Positions 45,937 to 53,002 of a stretch of DNA of 54,783 nt are shown one piece after another. The stretch lies in the IMG/VR virus record IMGVR_UViG_3300023179_003650, positions 1 through 54,783 of that record; one strand, 5' to 3'. The position numbers and the translations under genes were made by a program. Position 1 is the stretch's first letter. The number at the start of each line of letters is the position of its first letter. The DNA comes from a virus. A model generated the notes under the pieces. It was given only the letters and a program-made list of their open reading frames with translations. It was not told the origin of the DNA and made no database searches.

Positions 45937-46782
45937 ATGAAAAGTATAAAACATTCGAAAATAAAAAACACTGGATTAATATTTGAATTATTAGTTCGGC
46001 AAATAGCGTCAGATACTTTAAATAATAAAGAATCTAAAGCCATACCTATTCTTAAAAAATATTTTAATAAGAATACCGAACTATCAAAAGAACTCAATTT
46101 ATATAAATCTTTAACTTCTGAAAAATTTAATAAGGAAGAAAAAGCAAATGCTTTAATTGAAGCGGTACTTAAGTCACATAGACAACTTAATAGTGCTGCA
46201 TTATCTAAACAAAAATATAATTTAGTTAAAGATATCAATGAAGTATTTGGAGTAGATGCTTTTTTTAGTTCAAAAGTTAATGAATATAAGGTATTAGCAT
46301 CTGTATATAAAATATTAGAATATAGCGAAGCTGATTCTCCTATAGAAATAGTAAATTCAAAATATACTATTATCGAGTATATCACGGGTAAAGAAATTAT
46401 AAAGGAAGAAATAAGTGAAGAATTAAAAACATTTATTTCAGAAGATAAAGACGTACGTTTAACAGCATATAAGTATTTAGTTAATAAATTTAATAATAAG
46501 TATAATACATTAGATACGAAACAGAAAAATTTATTGCGCGAATATATTAATAATGTATCTTCAACAGACGAATTAACTACATATGTAGTTAATGAAATAC
46601 ATGATATGTTAAAAGTATTACAAGTTTATAATAAAAAAGTAGATTCGCCAGTAGTAAAGATTAAATTAAATGAAGTATCGAATTTACTTAAATCTATGTC
46701 TAATGTAAAGTCAGTAAATGATAACCATATATTATCGTTACTTAGATATTATGAACTATTAAAAGAATTAAAGAAGGTATAA
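45937..46782 (+). CDS. Helical head-region protein
   Basis: A 281-residue, highly helical protein. The start is taken at ATG 45937, although GTG 45925 is also possible and adds MWTL. The opening KSIKHSKIKNTGLIFELLVR is followed by long Lys/Glu/Asn-rich helices (KEEKANALIEAVLKSHRQLN). It lies between portal and prohead protease, a place held in T4 by the core proteins gp67 and gp68, so a prohead core or assembly role is plausible but not shown by similarity. Confidence 0.6.
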   Translation: MKSIKHSKIKNTGLIFELLVRQIASDTLNNKESKAIPILKKYFNKNTELSKELNLYKSLTSEKFNKEEKANALIEAVLKSHRQLNSAALSKQKYNLVKDINEVFGVDAFFSSKVNEYKVLASVYKILEYSEADSPIEIVNSKYTIIEYITGKEIIKEEISEELKTFISEDKDVRLTAYKYLVNKFNNKYNTLDTKQKNLLREYINNVSSTDELTTYVVNEIHDMLKVLQVYNKKVDSPVVKIKLNEVSNLLKSMSNVKSVNDNHILSLLRYYELLKELKKV

Positions 46783-46783
46783 T

Positions 46784-47065
46784 ATGCCAAAATATCAAGG
46801 ACCAAATCCAATATCAGGGCCATATAGCGTTCCTAACGGAAGAACAATGTTAGGCGGCGGCAAATATGAACGAATCGTTTCTCAATCCGCTACATTTATA
46901 TGCACTGGCTCTTTTGGAGGCGTGGCTGCAGTATCTACGTTAGGAGGATGTACAGTTACATTAACGGGAGGTGGTATATTAACATTACCGTCAAATACTA
47001 TCGTACCAGTAGAAGTTTCAGTATACAGTATTACTGCAGGATCTGCAGCATTATATTATAGATAA
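46784..47065 (+). CDS. Small beta-rich virion protein
   Basis: A 93-residue protein starting 1 base after the previous gene. The sequence is Gly/Ser/Thr-rich beta type (CTVTLTGGGILTLPSNTIVP) with a basic start. It resembles small head-decoration or fibre-like proteins, but I do not recognise a family. It is followed by 1 base and then the next gene, so it is clearly within the head operon. Confidence 0.55.
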   Translation: MPKYQGPNPISGPYSVPNGRTMLGGGKYERIVSQSATFICTGSFGGVAAVSTLGGCTVTLTGGGILTLPSNTIVPVEVSVYSITAGSAALYYR

Positions 47066-47066
47066 T

Positions 47067-47606
47067 ATGAGTTATTTAAATAGCATAAAAAAACGTTTAG
47101 ACGAATGCTCGTGTCAAACTAATATACGAGAAGAAGACGAAATCGAAGAAATTTCCGATTCAGGTGCAGTAGCTCCAATAGCTACTCCATATGCTTTTGG
47201 AAATGCTGATGATGACACAATTGAAATGGACGGTTTTAAAAAAGTAACGAAAAAGAAAATAAATACTCAAAGCGAATCTGTATTTGCTAAAATGAGTAAA
47301 GAGCTTTATATTAATGAAGTATCATATAAGGATTATAAAGAATATCCTGGTATGAGTTCTAAAAAGAAAATAAATACCGCTATTCAAGAATGTAATTCTG
47401 CATTATATCAAATAGAAAGATTCCTTAAACAAAATAGAAAGTTGCGTGAAGAAGAAGGAATTGGTAACGATCAATATTGGAAATCAACAGCTATTAAATT
47501 AGTTAAAATGGATGAAAGATTAAAAAATCTTCGTCAAGAAATTAAAAACTTTGGATTAAAAGAAATGTTGATGCGTATACAAGAAGAGGAAAATAATAAC
47601 ATATGA
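47067..47606 (+). CDS. Hypothetical head-region protein
   Basis: A 179-residue protein. An acidic N-terminal part (REEDEIEEISDSGAVAPI) is followed by a basic stretch and a helical C-terminus (YQIERFLKQNRKLREEEG, then LKNLRQEIKNFGLKEMLMRI). The charged, helical layout suits a prohead core or assembly protein. It overlaps the gp21-like gene by 4 bases, so expression is coupled. Confidence 0.58.
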   Translation: MSYLNSIKKRLDECSCQTNIREEDEIEEISDSGAVAPIATPYAFGNADDDTIEMDGFKKVTKKKINTQSESVFAKMSKELYINEVSYKDYKEYPGMSSKKKINTAIQECNSALYQIERFLKQNRKLREEEGIGNDQYWKSTAIKLVKMDERLKNLRQEIKNFGLKEMLMRIQEEENNNI

Positions 47607-48199
47607 AAAATTTACTTATAGATTATATAACGTTTGATGTAACCCCTCAAATGGTTGCTGAGTCGATGGAAAAGAACGGCGGCCGATTAATTGTGTATGG
47701 AGTATTACAACGTGCCGAAGCTAAAAATCAAAACGGCCGCGTTTATCCTCGTCCTATATTAGAGCGTGAAGTAGAAAAATATTTAACTGAAAGCGTTAAA
47801 CAACGTAGAGCGTTAGGGGAACTAGACCACCCAGATTCTTCTATTATAAATTTAAATAACGTATCACATAATATTGTTGATATGGAATGGAAAGGAAATG
47901 ATTTAGTAGGTAAAGTAGAAGTATTAACTACTCCGGCAGGAAATATATTAAGAGAATTATTTAGAGCGGGTATTAAATTAGGTATTAGTTCAAGAGGAAT
48001 GGGAAGTGTTAAACAATTAGATGAACGTACGGTTGAAGTACAAGACGATTTTGAACTTATAGCATTTGACTTCGTTTCTAATCCGTCGACATATGGAGCG
48101 TTTTTACATCCTATGCACGAGTCAGCAGGCCACCGTTTCGTGGATAAATACGAAAATGTAAATAAAATTATTACTGATATATTAACAGGGTTTAATTAA
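47603..48199 (+). CDS. gp21: Prohead core protease, gp21-like
   Basis: A 198-residue serine protease that cuts scaffold and capsid proteins during head maturation. Landmarks are RLIVYGVLQRAEAKNQNGRV near residues 28-47, catalytic His76 in GELDHPDSS, Ser129/130 in KLGISSRGMGSV, and FELIAFDFVSNPS (150-162) with an Asp. These match the T4-type prohead protease. T4 gp21 is 212 residues. The family cuts after Glu with a hydrophobic residue two positions earlier, and such sites occur in the neighbouring proteins. Confidence 0.9.
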   Translation: MKNLLIDYITFDVTPQMVAESMEKNGGRLIVYGVLQRAEAKNQNGRVYPRPILEREVEKYLTESVKQRRALGELDHPDSSIINLNNVSHNIVDMEWKGNDLVGKVEVLTTPAGNILRELFRAGIKLGISSRGMGSVKQLDERTVEVQDDFELIAFDFVSNPSTYGAFLHPMHESAGHRFVDKYENVNKIITDILTGFN

Positions 48200-48558
48200 T
48201 GAAACTTAAAAATCTTTTAAAAGAAGTATCAATATCAGAACCACCTGAATCAGTATTAAAGGGGGCATTGGATATATTTCGTAAACAAACAAATTTACCT
48301 GTCGCTACCCCTACTATTGTAAAAAGTACTCCGTCATTTATATCTTATAAATCTTCATTAGGTAAATTTATTACGGGCGCATTAATGCCATTAGTAGTTG
48401 ATGCCGCTAATTTATTGATAATTGTAACTCCTTCAAAAAATTCAATAGGTGGTTATAAATTTCAATTTTATGCTAAAATACAAACAAAAGACGGTAAAGA
48501 AACCGGAGGGCTTCTTTTAACCGTATTATACGTAAATAATAAATTTAGGGTAATGTAA
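48199..48558 (+). CDS. Small head-region protein with LLKE N-terminus
   Basis: A 119-residue protein coupled to gp21 (TAATG). The first residues KLKNLLKEVS match the candidate head-targeting motif seen in neighbours. The rest is a small beta-rich domain (LLIIVTPSKNSIGGYKFQFY; LLLTVLYVNNKFRVM). It overlaps the next start by one base. It is perhaps an internal head protein. No family is recognised. Confidence 0.55.
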   Translation: MKLKNLLKEVSISEPPESVLKGALDIFRKQTNLPVATPTIVKSTPSFISYKSSLGKFITGALMPLVVDAANLLIIVTPSKNSIGGYKFQFYAKIQTKDGKETGGLLLTVLYVNNKFRVM

Positions 48559-49523
48559 TGCCAGCAAAATCACAAGCACAACAAAAATTAATGGGACTTG
48601 CATTAGCAGTTAAACGTGGTAACGTACCTAAAAGTAAAGTATCAAAGCAAATACAGCAATTGGCTAAATCTATGTCTGAAAAAGACTTGAAAAAGTTTGC
48701 CGGTACAAAGCTTAAAGGATTACCTTCTAAATTAAAAGAAGTTGCGTCTGAATCTGATATGGAACAAATGGATACAGGTTCTTTATTAGGTATGCAACGT
48801 ATTATTGCTTTAACCGATGATCCTAAACAATATGAAGAATTAAATACATTATTAGGTATTGAATTAAGTAAGCGCGGCGTTAATTTAAGAAAGAAAACGG
48901 TTCCTAATAATATGTATTTAGGATATGCAGATAATAAATTAGGCAGTAATTTTCCGCAAAGAGAATCAAAAGGACAAGATATGAAATTAAAATCTATATT
49001 AAACAATATTAATGAAAATACGGAAGAGCAGGTTCAAATTTCCGAAGAACAAAAAAATGCTTTTTTAGAGCATATTAAATCATTTAATGTATTTGGTGAA
49101 GCTATTTATAGAAGCCAAAATATTATTGAAGCTTTAAAAGAAATTAAAAACATTGTTGAAACTGCCCATCATTTAACATTACAAGAAACTGGTGATTGGT
49201 TTGATAAAGTTACTGTAAATCGTCATATGAAACAATTAAAAGAGTCTTATAAGACTTTTGAAAAGACGGCAAACGAAATGTATACATTACAGCAACGTTT
49301 AGAAGCTTGTTATGAAGATATGGGAAATACATTAAATAAGTATTATAATATATCAGAAGATGCAGCTCCTAATTTGCAAGAAAAGGAAAGTGAATATCAA
49401 AAAACATTTTCTAAAGTAATGAAAAAAACGGGTATCGAATCTCCTGCGGATTTAGAATCGGAAAAACAAAAAAAGCAATTTTTTAATCAAGTTGCAAAAT
49501 CATATAAACCAAAAGAAAAATAA
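48558..49523 (+). CDS. DUF3008-like N-terminus joined to helical core-like protein
   Basis: A 321-residue protein of two parts. Residues 1-58 (PAKSQAQQKLMGLALAVKRG; KKFAGTKLKGLPSKL) match the DUF3008 pattern of phage head clusters. Residues 142-321 begin with a fresh LKSILNNINENTEE-type N-terminus and are helical (FNVFGEAIYRSQNIIEALKE). An SD-like AAAGGA (48968-48973) stands 7 bases before Met142 (48981), so a 180-residue second product is possible. It probably belongs to the prohead core. Confidence 0.65.
   Translation: MPAKSQAQQKLMGLALAVKRGNVPKSKVSKQIQQLAKSMSEKDLKKFAGTKLKGLPSKLKEVASESDMEQMDTGSLLGMQRIIALTDDPKQYEELNTLLGIELSKRGVNLRKKTVPNNMYLGYADNKLGSNFPQRESKGQDMKLKSILNNINENTEEQVQISEEQKNAFLEHIKSFNVFGEAIYRSQNIIEALKEIKNIVETAHHLTLQETGDWFDKVTVNRHMKQLKESYKTFEKTANEMYTLQQRLEACYEDMGNTLNKYYNISEDAAPNLQEKESEYQKTFSKVMKKTGIESPADLESEKQKKQFFNQVAKSYKPKEK
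48968..48983 (+). promoter_or_regulatory. Possible internal ribosome binding site and start (Met142)
   Basis: AAAGGA at 48968-48973 is followed 7 bases later by ATG 48981, in frame with the DUF3008 gene. The protein after this ATG begins like other head-region N-termini. Internal initiation is inferred. Confidence 0.4.
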
Positions 49524-49538
49524 TTTAAACAATTAGTT

Positions 49539-49775
49539 ATGAAAAAAAAGAATAAAAAACAAAGAATTTACGAAACAGAATTAGGTGGTTGCCACGTAAT
49601 GGTAGTAGAAAAAGATATTGAATTAGCTCTACGTATATTGAGACAAAAATTCAAATCTTCAGAAAAAGTAGAAATACTACGAGAACGTAAAGAATTCGTT
49701 AAACCGTCAGTTAAACGTAGAAAAGAAATTTTAGCTGCTGTATTTAATGAGCAGGTTAGAAATAGACAAAAATAA
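49539..49775 (+). CDS. rpsU: Ribosomal protein bS21 homologue
   Basis: A 78-residue basic protein. Residues 20-66 follow the bS21 pattern: VVEKDIELALRILRQKFKSS, then VEILRERKEFVKPSVKRRKE, with the diagnostic KPSVKR core and Arg-rich helices. The 18-residue N-terminal extension is unlike cellular bS21. bS21 sits near the mRNA exit and anti-SD region of the 30S subunit, and phage copies can join host ribosomes. Here it is set between head genes and before a terminator, suggesting late expression. Replacement or competition with host bS21 is inferred. Confidence 0.82.
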   Translation: MKKKNKKQRIYETELGGCHVMVVEKDIELALRILRQKFKSSEKVEILRERKEFVKPSVKRRKEILAAVFNEQVRNRQK

Positions 49776-49783
49776 TATATAGT

Positions 49784-49812
49784 AAAAACTTCCAATCAAA
49801 AGGAAGTTTTTT
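49784..49812 (+). terminator. Intrinsic terminator after bS21
   Basis: A ten-base-pair stem AAAAACTTCC / GGAAGTTTTT with an 8-base loop, ending in a T-run. It separates the bS21 unit from scaffold and capsid. Confidence 0.85.
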
Positions 49813-49821
49813 ACGTTATGC

Positions 49822-49837
49822 GTATATTTATATTAAG
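49822..49837 (+). promoter_or_regulatory. Late-promoter-like ATATTTAT motif upstream of scaffold
   Basis: GTATATTTATATTAAG starts 9 bases after a terminator. Unlike other copies it stands about 100 bases before the next gene, leaving a long leader that contains a 7-bp inverted repeat (49893-49899 with 49905-49911). Confidence 0.55.
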
Positions 49838-49937
49838 TATGCCAAATATTTTATTTTATATATAAAATCGGCTTAAAAAAATTAACCCTTATTATAGTTT
49901 TAATAACTATATTTCCTGATTAAAATAGAGGGATTCA

Positions 49938-50831
49938 ATGAAAGACTTATTAAAAGAAGCAATCGCAGATGCAAAAGCAGTACGCGAAACAGCATTGGCA
50001 AATGCTAAACTTGCTTTAGAAGAAGCTTTTGCGCCTCGCATTCAATCAATGATTTCTAGCCATTTACAGCAAGAAGCTGAAGAAGAAATGATGGACGAAG
50101 AAGATGATGATATGACTGCAATGGGGGACAGTGAAGCTCCTGCTGAAGAAGAAATGCCAGCAGAAGAACCAACAGAAGAGCCAGCACCAGCGCCTGCTCC
50201 GTCTGACGATGAAATGACAGAAGATGATGACATGGATTTAGAAGAAATTATCCGTGAATTAGAATCTAGCGAAGACTCTGAAGATACAATGGACGAAGGT
50301 GATGATGAAATGATGGACGAAGCTGATGACGAAGAAATGACAGAAGCTGACGACGAAATGATGGACGAAGGTGAAGATGAAGAAATCGACATCCAAGAAG
50401 TAATCCGTGCATTACGTGAAGAAGATGAAGAACCGGTTAAAGAAGCAGAAGATGAAGAAAAGAAAGAAATGGAAGAAAACTTACAAGAAGCTTATAAAGT
50501 AATTAAGTTTTTACGTAGCAAGATTAATGAAGTTAATTTGCTAAATGCAAAACTTCTTTATTCTAACAAGTTATTCAGAACATATTCTTTAAATGAAAAT
50601 CAAAAGCTTAAGGTTATTGAAAACTTTGACAGAGCTCAAAATCTTCGTGAAGTAAAACTTCTTTTTACTGCTTTAGCAGAAAACTTTACTGGTAATAGAA
50701 ATAAAAAAGCAATTAAAGAAAGCTTTGCATCTAAACCGGTAGGATCTACGAAACCTGCAGAAAAAACAGTATTAAATGAAGGCGACGTTTTAGCTAACCG
50801 TTTCAAAAAATTAGCTGGTTTAATTAAATAA
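49938..50831 (+). CDS. gp22: Prohead core scaffold protein, gp22-like
   Basis: A 297-residue, extremely acidic protein with an SD (GAGGGA). It starts KDLLKEAIADAKAVRETALA, then carries a long Asp/Glu/Met/Ala/Pro repeat region (about 48-180), and ends in a helical part (YKVIKFLRSKINEVNLLNAK; FRTYSLNENQKLKVIENFDR). The order scaffold then capsid, after gp21, is the T4 head order. It forms the prohead core and is cut by gp21. Antisense frames across the acidic repeat are artefacts of composition. Confidence 0.82.
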   Translation: MKDLLKEAIADAKAVRETALANAKLALEEAFAPRIQSMISSHLQQEAEEEMMDEEDDDMTAMGDSEAPAEEEMPAEEPTEEPAPAPAPSDDEMTEDDDMDLEEIIRELESSEDSEDTMDEGDDEMMDEADDEEMTEADDEMMDEGEDEEIDIQEVIRALREEDEEPVKEAEDEEKKEMEENLQEAYKVIKFLRSKINEVNLLNAKLLYSNKLFRTYSLNENQKLKVIENFDRAQNLREVKLLFTALAENFTGNRNKKAIKESFASKPVGSTKPAEKTVLNEGDVLANRFKKLAGLIK

Positions 50832-50844
50832 TAAAATAACAAAA

Positions 50845-50850
50845 AAGGAG
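50845..50850 (+). promoter_or_regulatory. Strong Shine-Dalgarno of the capsid gene
   Basis: AAGGAG, 5 bases before the ATG at 50856. This is the best SD in the window and is placed before what is normally the most abundant phage protein. Confidence 0.85.
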
Positions 50851-50855
50851 ATAAA

Positions 50856-52601
50856 ATGTCTTTAAAAAATATCTTAGGCGAAAGTAACGGAATGATCCGT
50901 CGCCAAATGGAAGAGACAAAAGGTCTTGTCAACAAATGGGAAAAGACAGGTCTTTTGGAAGGTCTTGATAAGGATTATGAGCGTCATGGAACGGCTATCC
51001 TATTAGAGAACCAAGCAAAACAATTAATTTCAGAAGCTTCTGCAACTGCAGGTGCTGATAACGCAGAACAATGGGCAGGCGTTGCTTTACCATTAGTACG
51101 TCGTATCTTTGCTGAAATCGCTGCTAAAGAATTCGTTTCTGTACAGCCAATGAATTTACCTTCAGGTCTTGTATTCTATCTTGATTTCAAGTATGGTACA
51201 GCTCAACCTGGATTCAATACTTCATCAACTCGTAACTCACGTTCTTCATTCCAAAACAATAGCGTATTTGGTATTACAGAAACTACAGGTGATGCAAATG
51301 GCGGTCTTTATGGTGCTGGTCGTTTCGGTTATTCATTAAACGAAGCAGTATCTACGTTAACTGTAACAGGTTCGACTGGAACTATTTCTTCTACTAACGC
51401 TAATGCTTATACATTAGTTGGAACAGGTGGAGATGATGATGTTTGGAACTATGATTCTAAATTCTATGCTGCATATAGCGCATCTATCGCATTAAATCAC
51501 TTTAAGAAAATCGTTATGTCTGCAACAGGGTTTGCAACTAACGCAGATCTTAATGGTGTACGTGCATTTAAGATTTCAGGATCTTCTACAGGTGTTGTAG
51601 ATACATATTTCCCGCAATTTACGAAATATGATGCATCTGCAAACACTATTACATTCGTTGTATCTGGATCAATTGGTGGTACTACTTCTACATTTACATT
51701 AGCTTCTGCAGCTACTATGTATGCTGTATATCAAAAGCAGCCAGGTGGTGTAGATGCATCAAATGGCATTACTGCAGGTCAAGGTGGTTCAAATTACCGT
51801 GGCGATTTTGAAGATTCAAATCCTAGCTCAACTAGTGATATTAATATCCCAGAAATTAACGTTGAAATGCGTTCTGAAGCAATTGTTGCTAAGACACGTA
51901 AGTTAAAGGCAGTTTGGACACCTGAATTTGCTCAAGACTTGAATGCATATCACTCAATTGACGCTGAAGCTGAATTAACTTCAATGTTATCTGAGTATGT
52001 ATCGCAAGAAATTGATCTTGAAATTCTTGATATGTTGATCCAAAATGCAGTAACTACGGATAACTGGTCAGCACGCGTCGGATATGAATATGATTTAGCT
52101 TCAGATCAATTCGTTACTGCTGGTAACTCTAATGCATTAGCTTATAACCAAGGTACTTGGTATTCAACTTTAGGAACTAAGATTCAGAAAGTAAGTAATA
52201 AAATTCATCAAAAGACAATGCGTGGTGGTGCTAACTTCCTTGTAACGTCTCCTGATGTTTGTACTATTTTAGAATCTATTCCTGGATATGCAGCTTCTAC
52301 AGACGGTGACAAAATGCAATTTGCAATGGGCGTAACGAAAGTTGGTGCTATTGCTAACCGCTTCACAGTATACAAGAACCCATATATGACTGAAAACTTA
52401 ATCTTATTAGGATATCGTGGTACTCAGTTCCTTGAAACAGGCGCTGTATATGCTCCGTATATTCCATTGATTATGACTCCGCTTGTATATGATCCGACTA
52501 ACTTCACTCCACGTAAGGGTGTAATGACTCGCTACGCTAAGAAGATGGTTCGTCCGGAATTCTATGGTTTAGTAAAAGTGCATGGTTTAAATTTAGTTTA
52601 A
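50856..52601 (+). CDS. gp23: Major capsid protein (gp23-like)
   Basis: A 581-residue protein. The N-terminus SLKNILGESNGMIRRQMEET leads to AILLENQAKQLISE, where gp21 would cut after Glu60 (I-S-E), leaving ASATAGADNAEQWAGVALPL as the mature start. VRRIFAEIAAKEFVSVQPMN and MNLPSGLVFYLDFKYG are classic gp23 features, and the C-terminus has FTVYKNPYMTENLILLGYRG and KKMVRPEFYGLVKVHGLNL. T4 gp23 is 521 residues. Codons contain more C/G-ending forms (AAC, ATC, CGT) than neighbours, typical of high expression. Confidence 0.95.
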   Translation: MSLKNILGESNGMIRRQMEETKGLVNKWEKTGLLEGLDKDYERHGTAILLENQAKQLISEASATAGADNAEQWAGVALPLVRRIFAEIAAKEFVSVQPMNLPSGLVFYLDFKYGTAQPGFNTSSTRNSRSSFQNNSVFGITETTGDANGGLYGAGRFGYSLNEAVSTLTVTGSTGTISSTNANAYTLVGTGGDDDVWNYDSKFYAAYSASIALNHFKKIVMSATGFATNADLNGVRAFKISGSSTGVVDTYFPQFTKYDASANTITFVVSGSIGGTTSTFTLASAATMYAVYQKQPGGVDASNGITAGQGGSNYRGDFEDSNPSSTSDINIPEINVEMRSEAIVAKTRKLKAVWTPEFAQDLNAYHSIDAEAELTSMLSEYVSQEIDLEILDMLIQNAVTTDNWSARVGYEYDLASDQFVTAGNSNALAYNQGTWYSTLGTKIQKVSNKIHQKTMRGGANFLVTSPDVCTILESIPGYAASTDGDKMQFAMGVTKVGAIANRFTVYKNPYMTENLILLGYRGTQFLETGAVYAPYIPLIMTPLVYDPTNFTPRKGVMTRYAKKMVRPEFYGLVKVHGLNLV

Positions 52602-52617
52602 TCTAAATATAACTAAT

Positions 52618-52646
52618 AAAAGGGGGTAGAAATATCCCCTTTTTTT
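52618..52646 (+). terminator. Intrinsic terminator after the capsid gene
   Basis: An eight-base-pair stem AAAAGGGG / CCCCTTTT with a 10-base loop, then a T-run to 52646. It ends the scaffold-capsid unit. Confidence 0.85.
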
Positions 52647-52697
52647 ATGTTTGGCGGTTCTTTTATTGATTGTAATAGATCGTTGTTTATAGAACGT

Positions 52698-52714
52698 GTA
52701 TATTTATATTAAAG
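52698..52714 (+). promoter_or_regulatory. Late-promoter-like ATATTTAT motif before the 52725 gene
   Basis: GTATATTTATATTAAAG follows a terminator and ends its core 17 to 18 bases before ATG 52725. Its 3' end merges with an AAAGGA SD. Confidence 0.6.
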
Positions 52715-52724
52715 GATTTTATTT

Positions 52725-52991
52725 ATGGATAAGAATAAACAAGTACGCTCTTTAGTTAATAAAATTATAAAAGAAGAAATAACTAACTTTTTACCAAATG
52801 AACATCATGATCATGAAGCTAAAATGGCAAAAGCGGAAATTCGTGATATGCTTAAAAATGGTGTAGAATTATATAATATGATACAAGAAGGACAAAATTT
52901 ACCAGGATGGGTATCTGCTTATATAACTTTATCATCTGATTATATTCATAGCGTATATGAATATATGATTGAAAATGAAAATAATTATTAA
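52725..52991 (+). CDS. Small conserved phage protein with KIIKEE N-terminus
   Basis: An 88-residue protein with an SD AAAGGA. The first part KQVRSLVNKIIKEEITNFLP resembles the targeting helix of other head-region proteins. The remaining part (AEIRDMLKNGVELYNMIQEG, then WVSAYITLSSDYIHSVYEYM) is a helical block that I associate with small proteins next to head genes in aquatic T4-type phages. Function is unknown. Confidence 0.65.
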   Translation: MDKNKQVRSLVNKIIKEEITNFLPNEHHDHEAKMAKAEIRDMLKNGVELYNMIQEGQNLPGWVSAYITLSSDYIHSVYEYMIENENNY

Positions 52992-53002
52992 TTTTATATA
53001 TT

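Noticed and set aside
45903-46385. 160-residue reverse-strand frame
   Set aside because: It lies antisense to the 45937 head-region gene, which has good spacing to its neighbours. No other reverse-strand gene exists in the window.
48545-49006. 153-residue reverse-strand frame
   Set aside because: It is antisense to the DUF3008-like gene, which shows a recognisable protein pattern.
50042-50392. Ser-rich reverse-strand frame over the scaffold gene
   Set aside because: The GAA/GAT-rich acidic repeat read backwards gives Ser/Ile-rich frames without stops, an artefact of composition.
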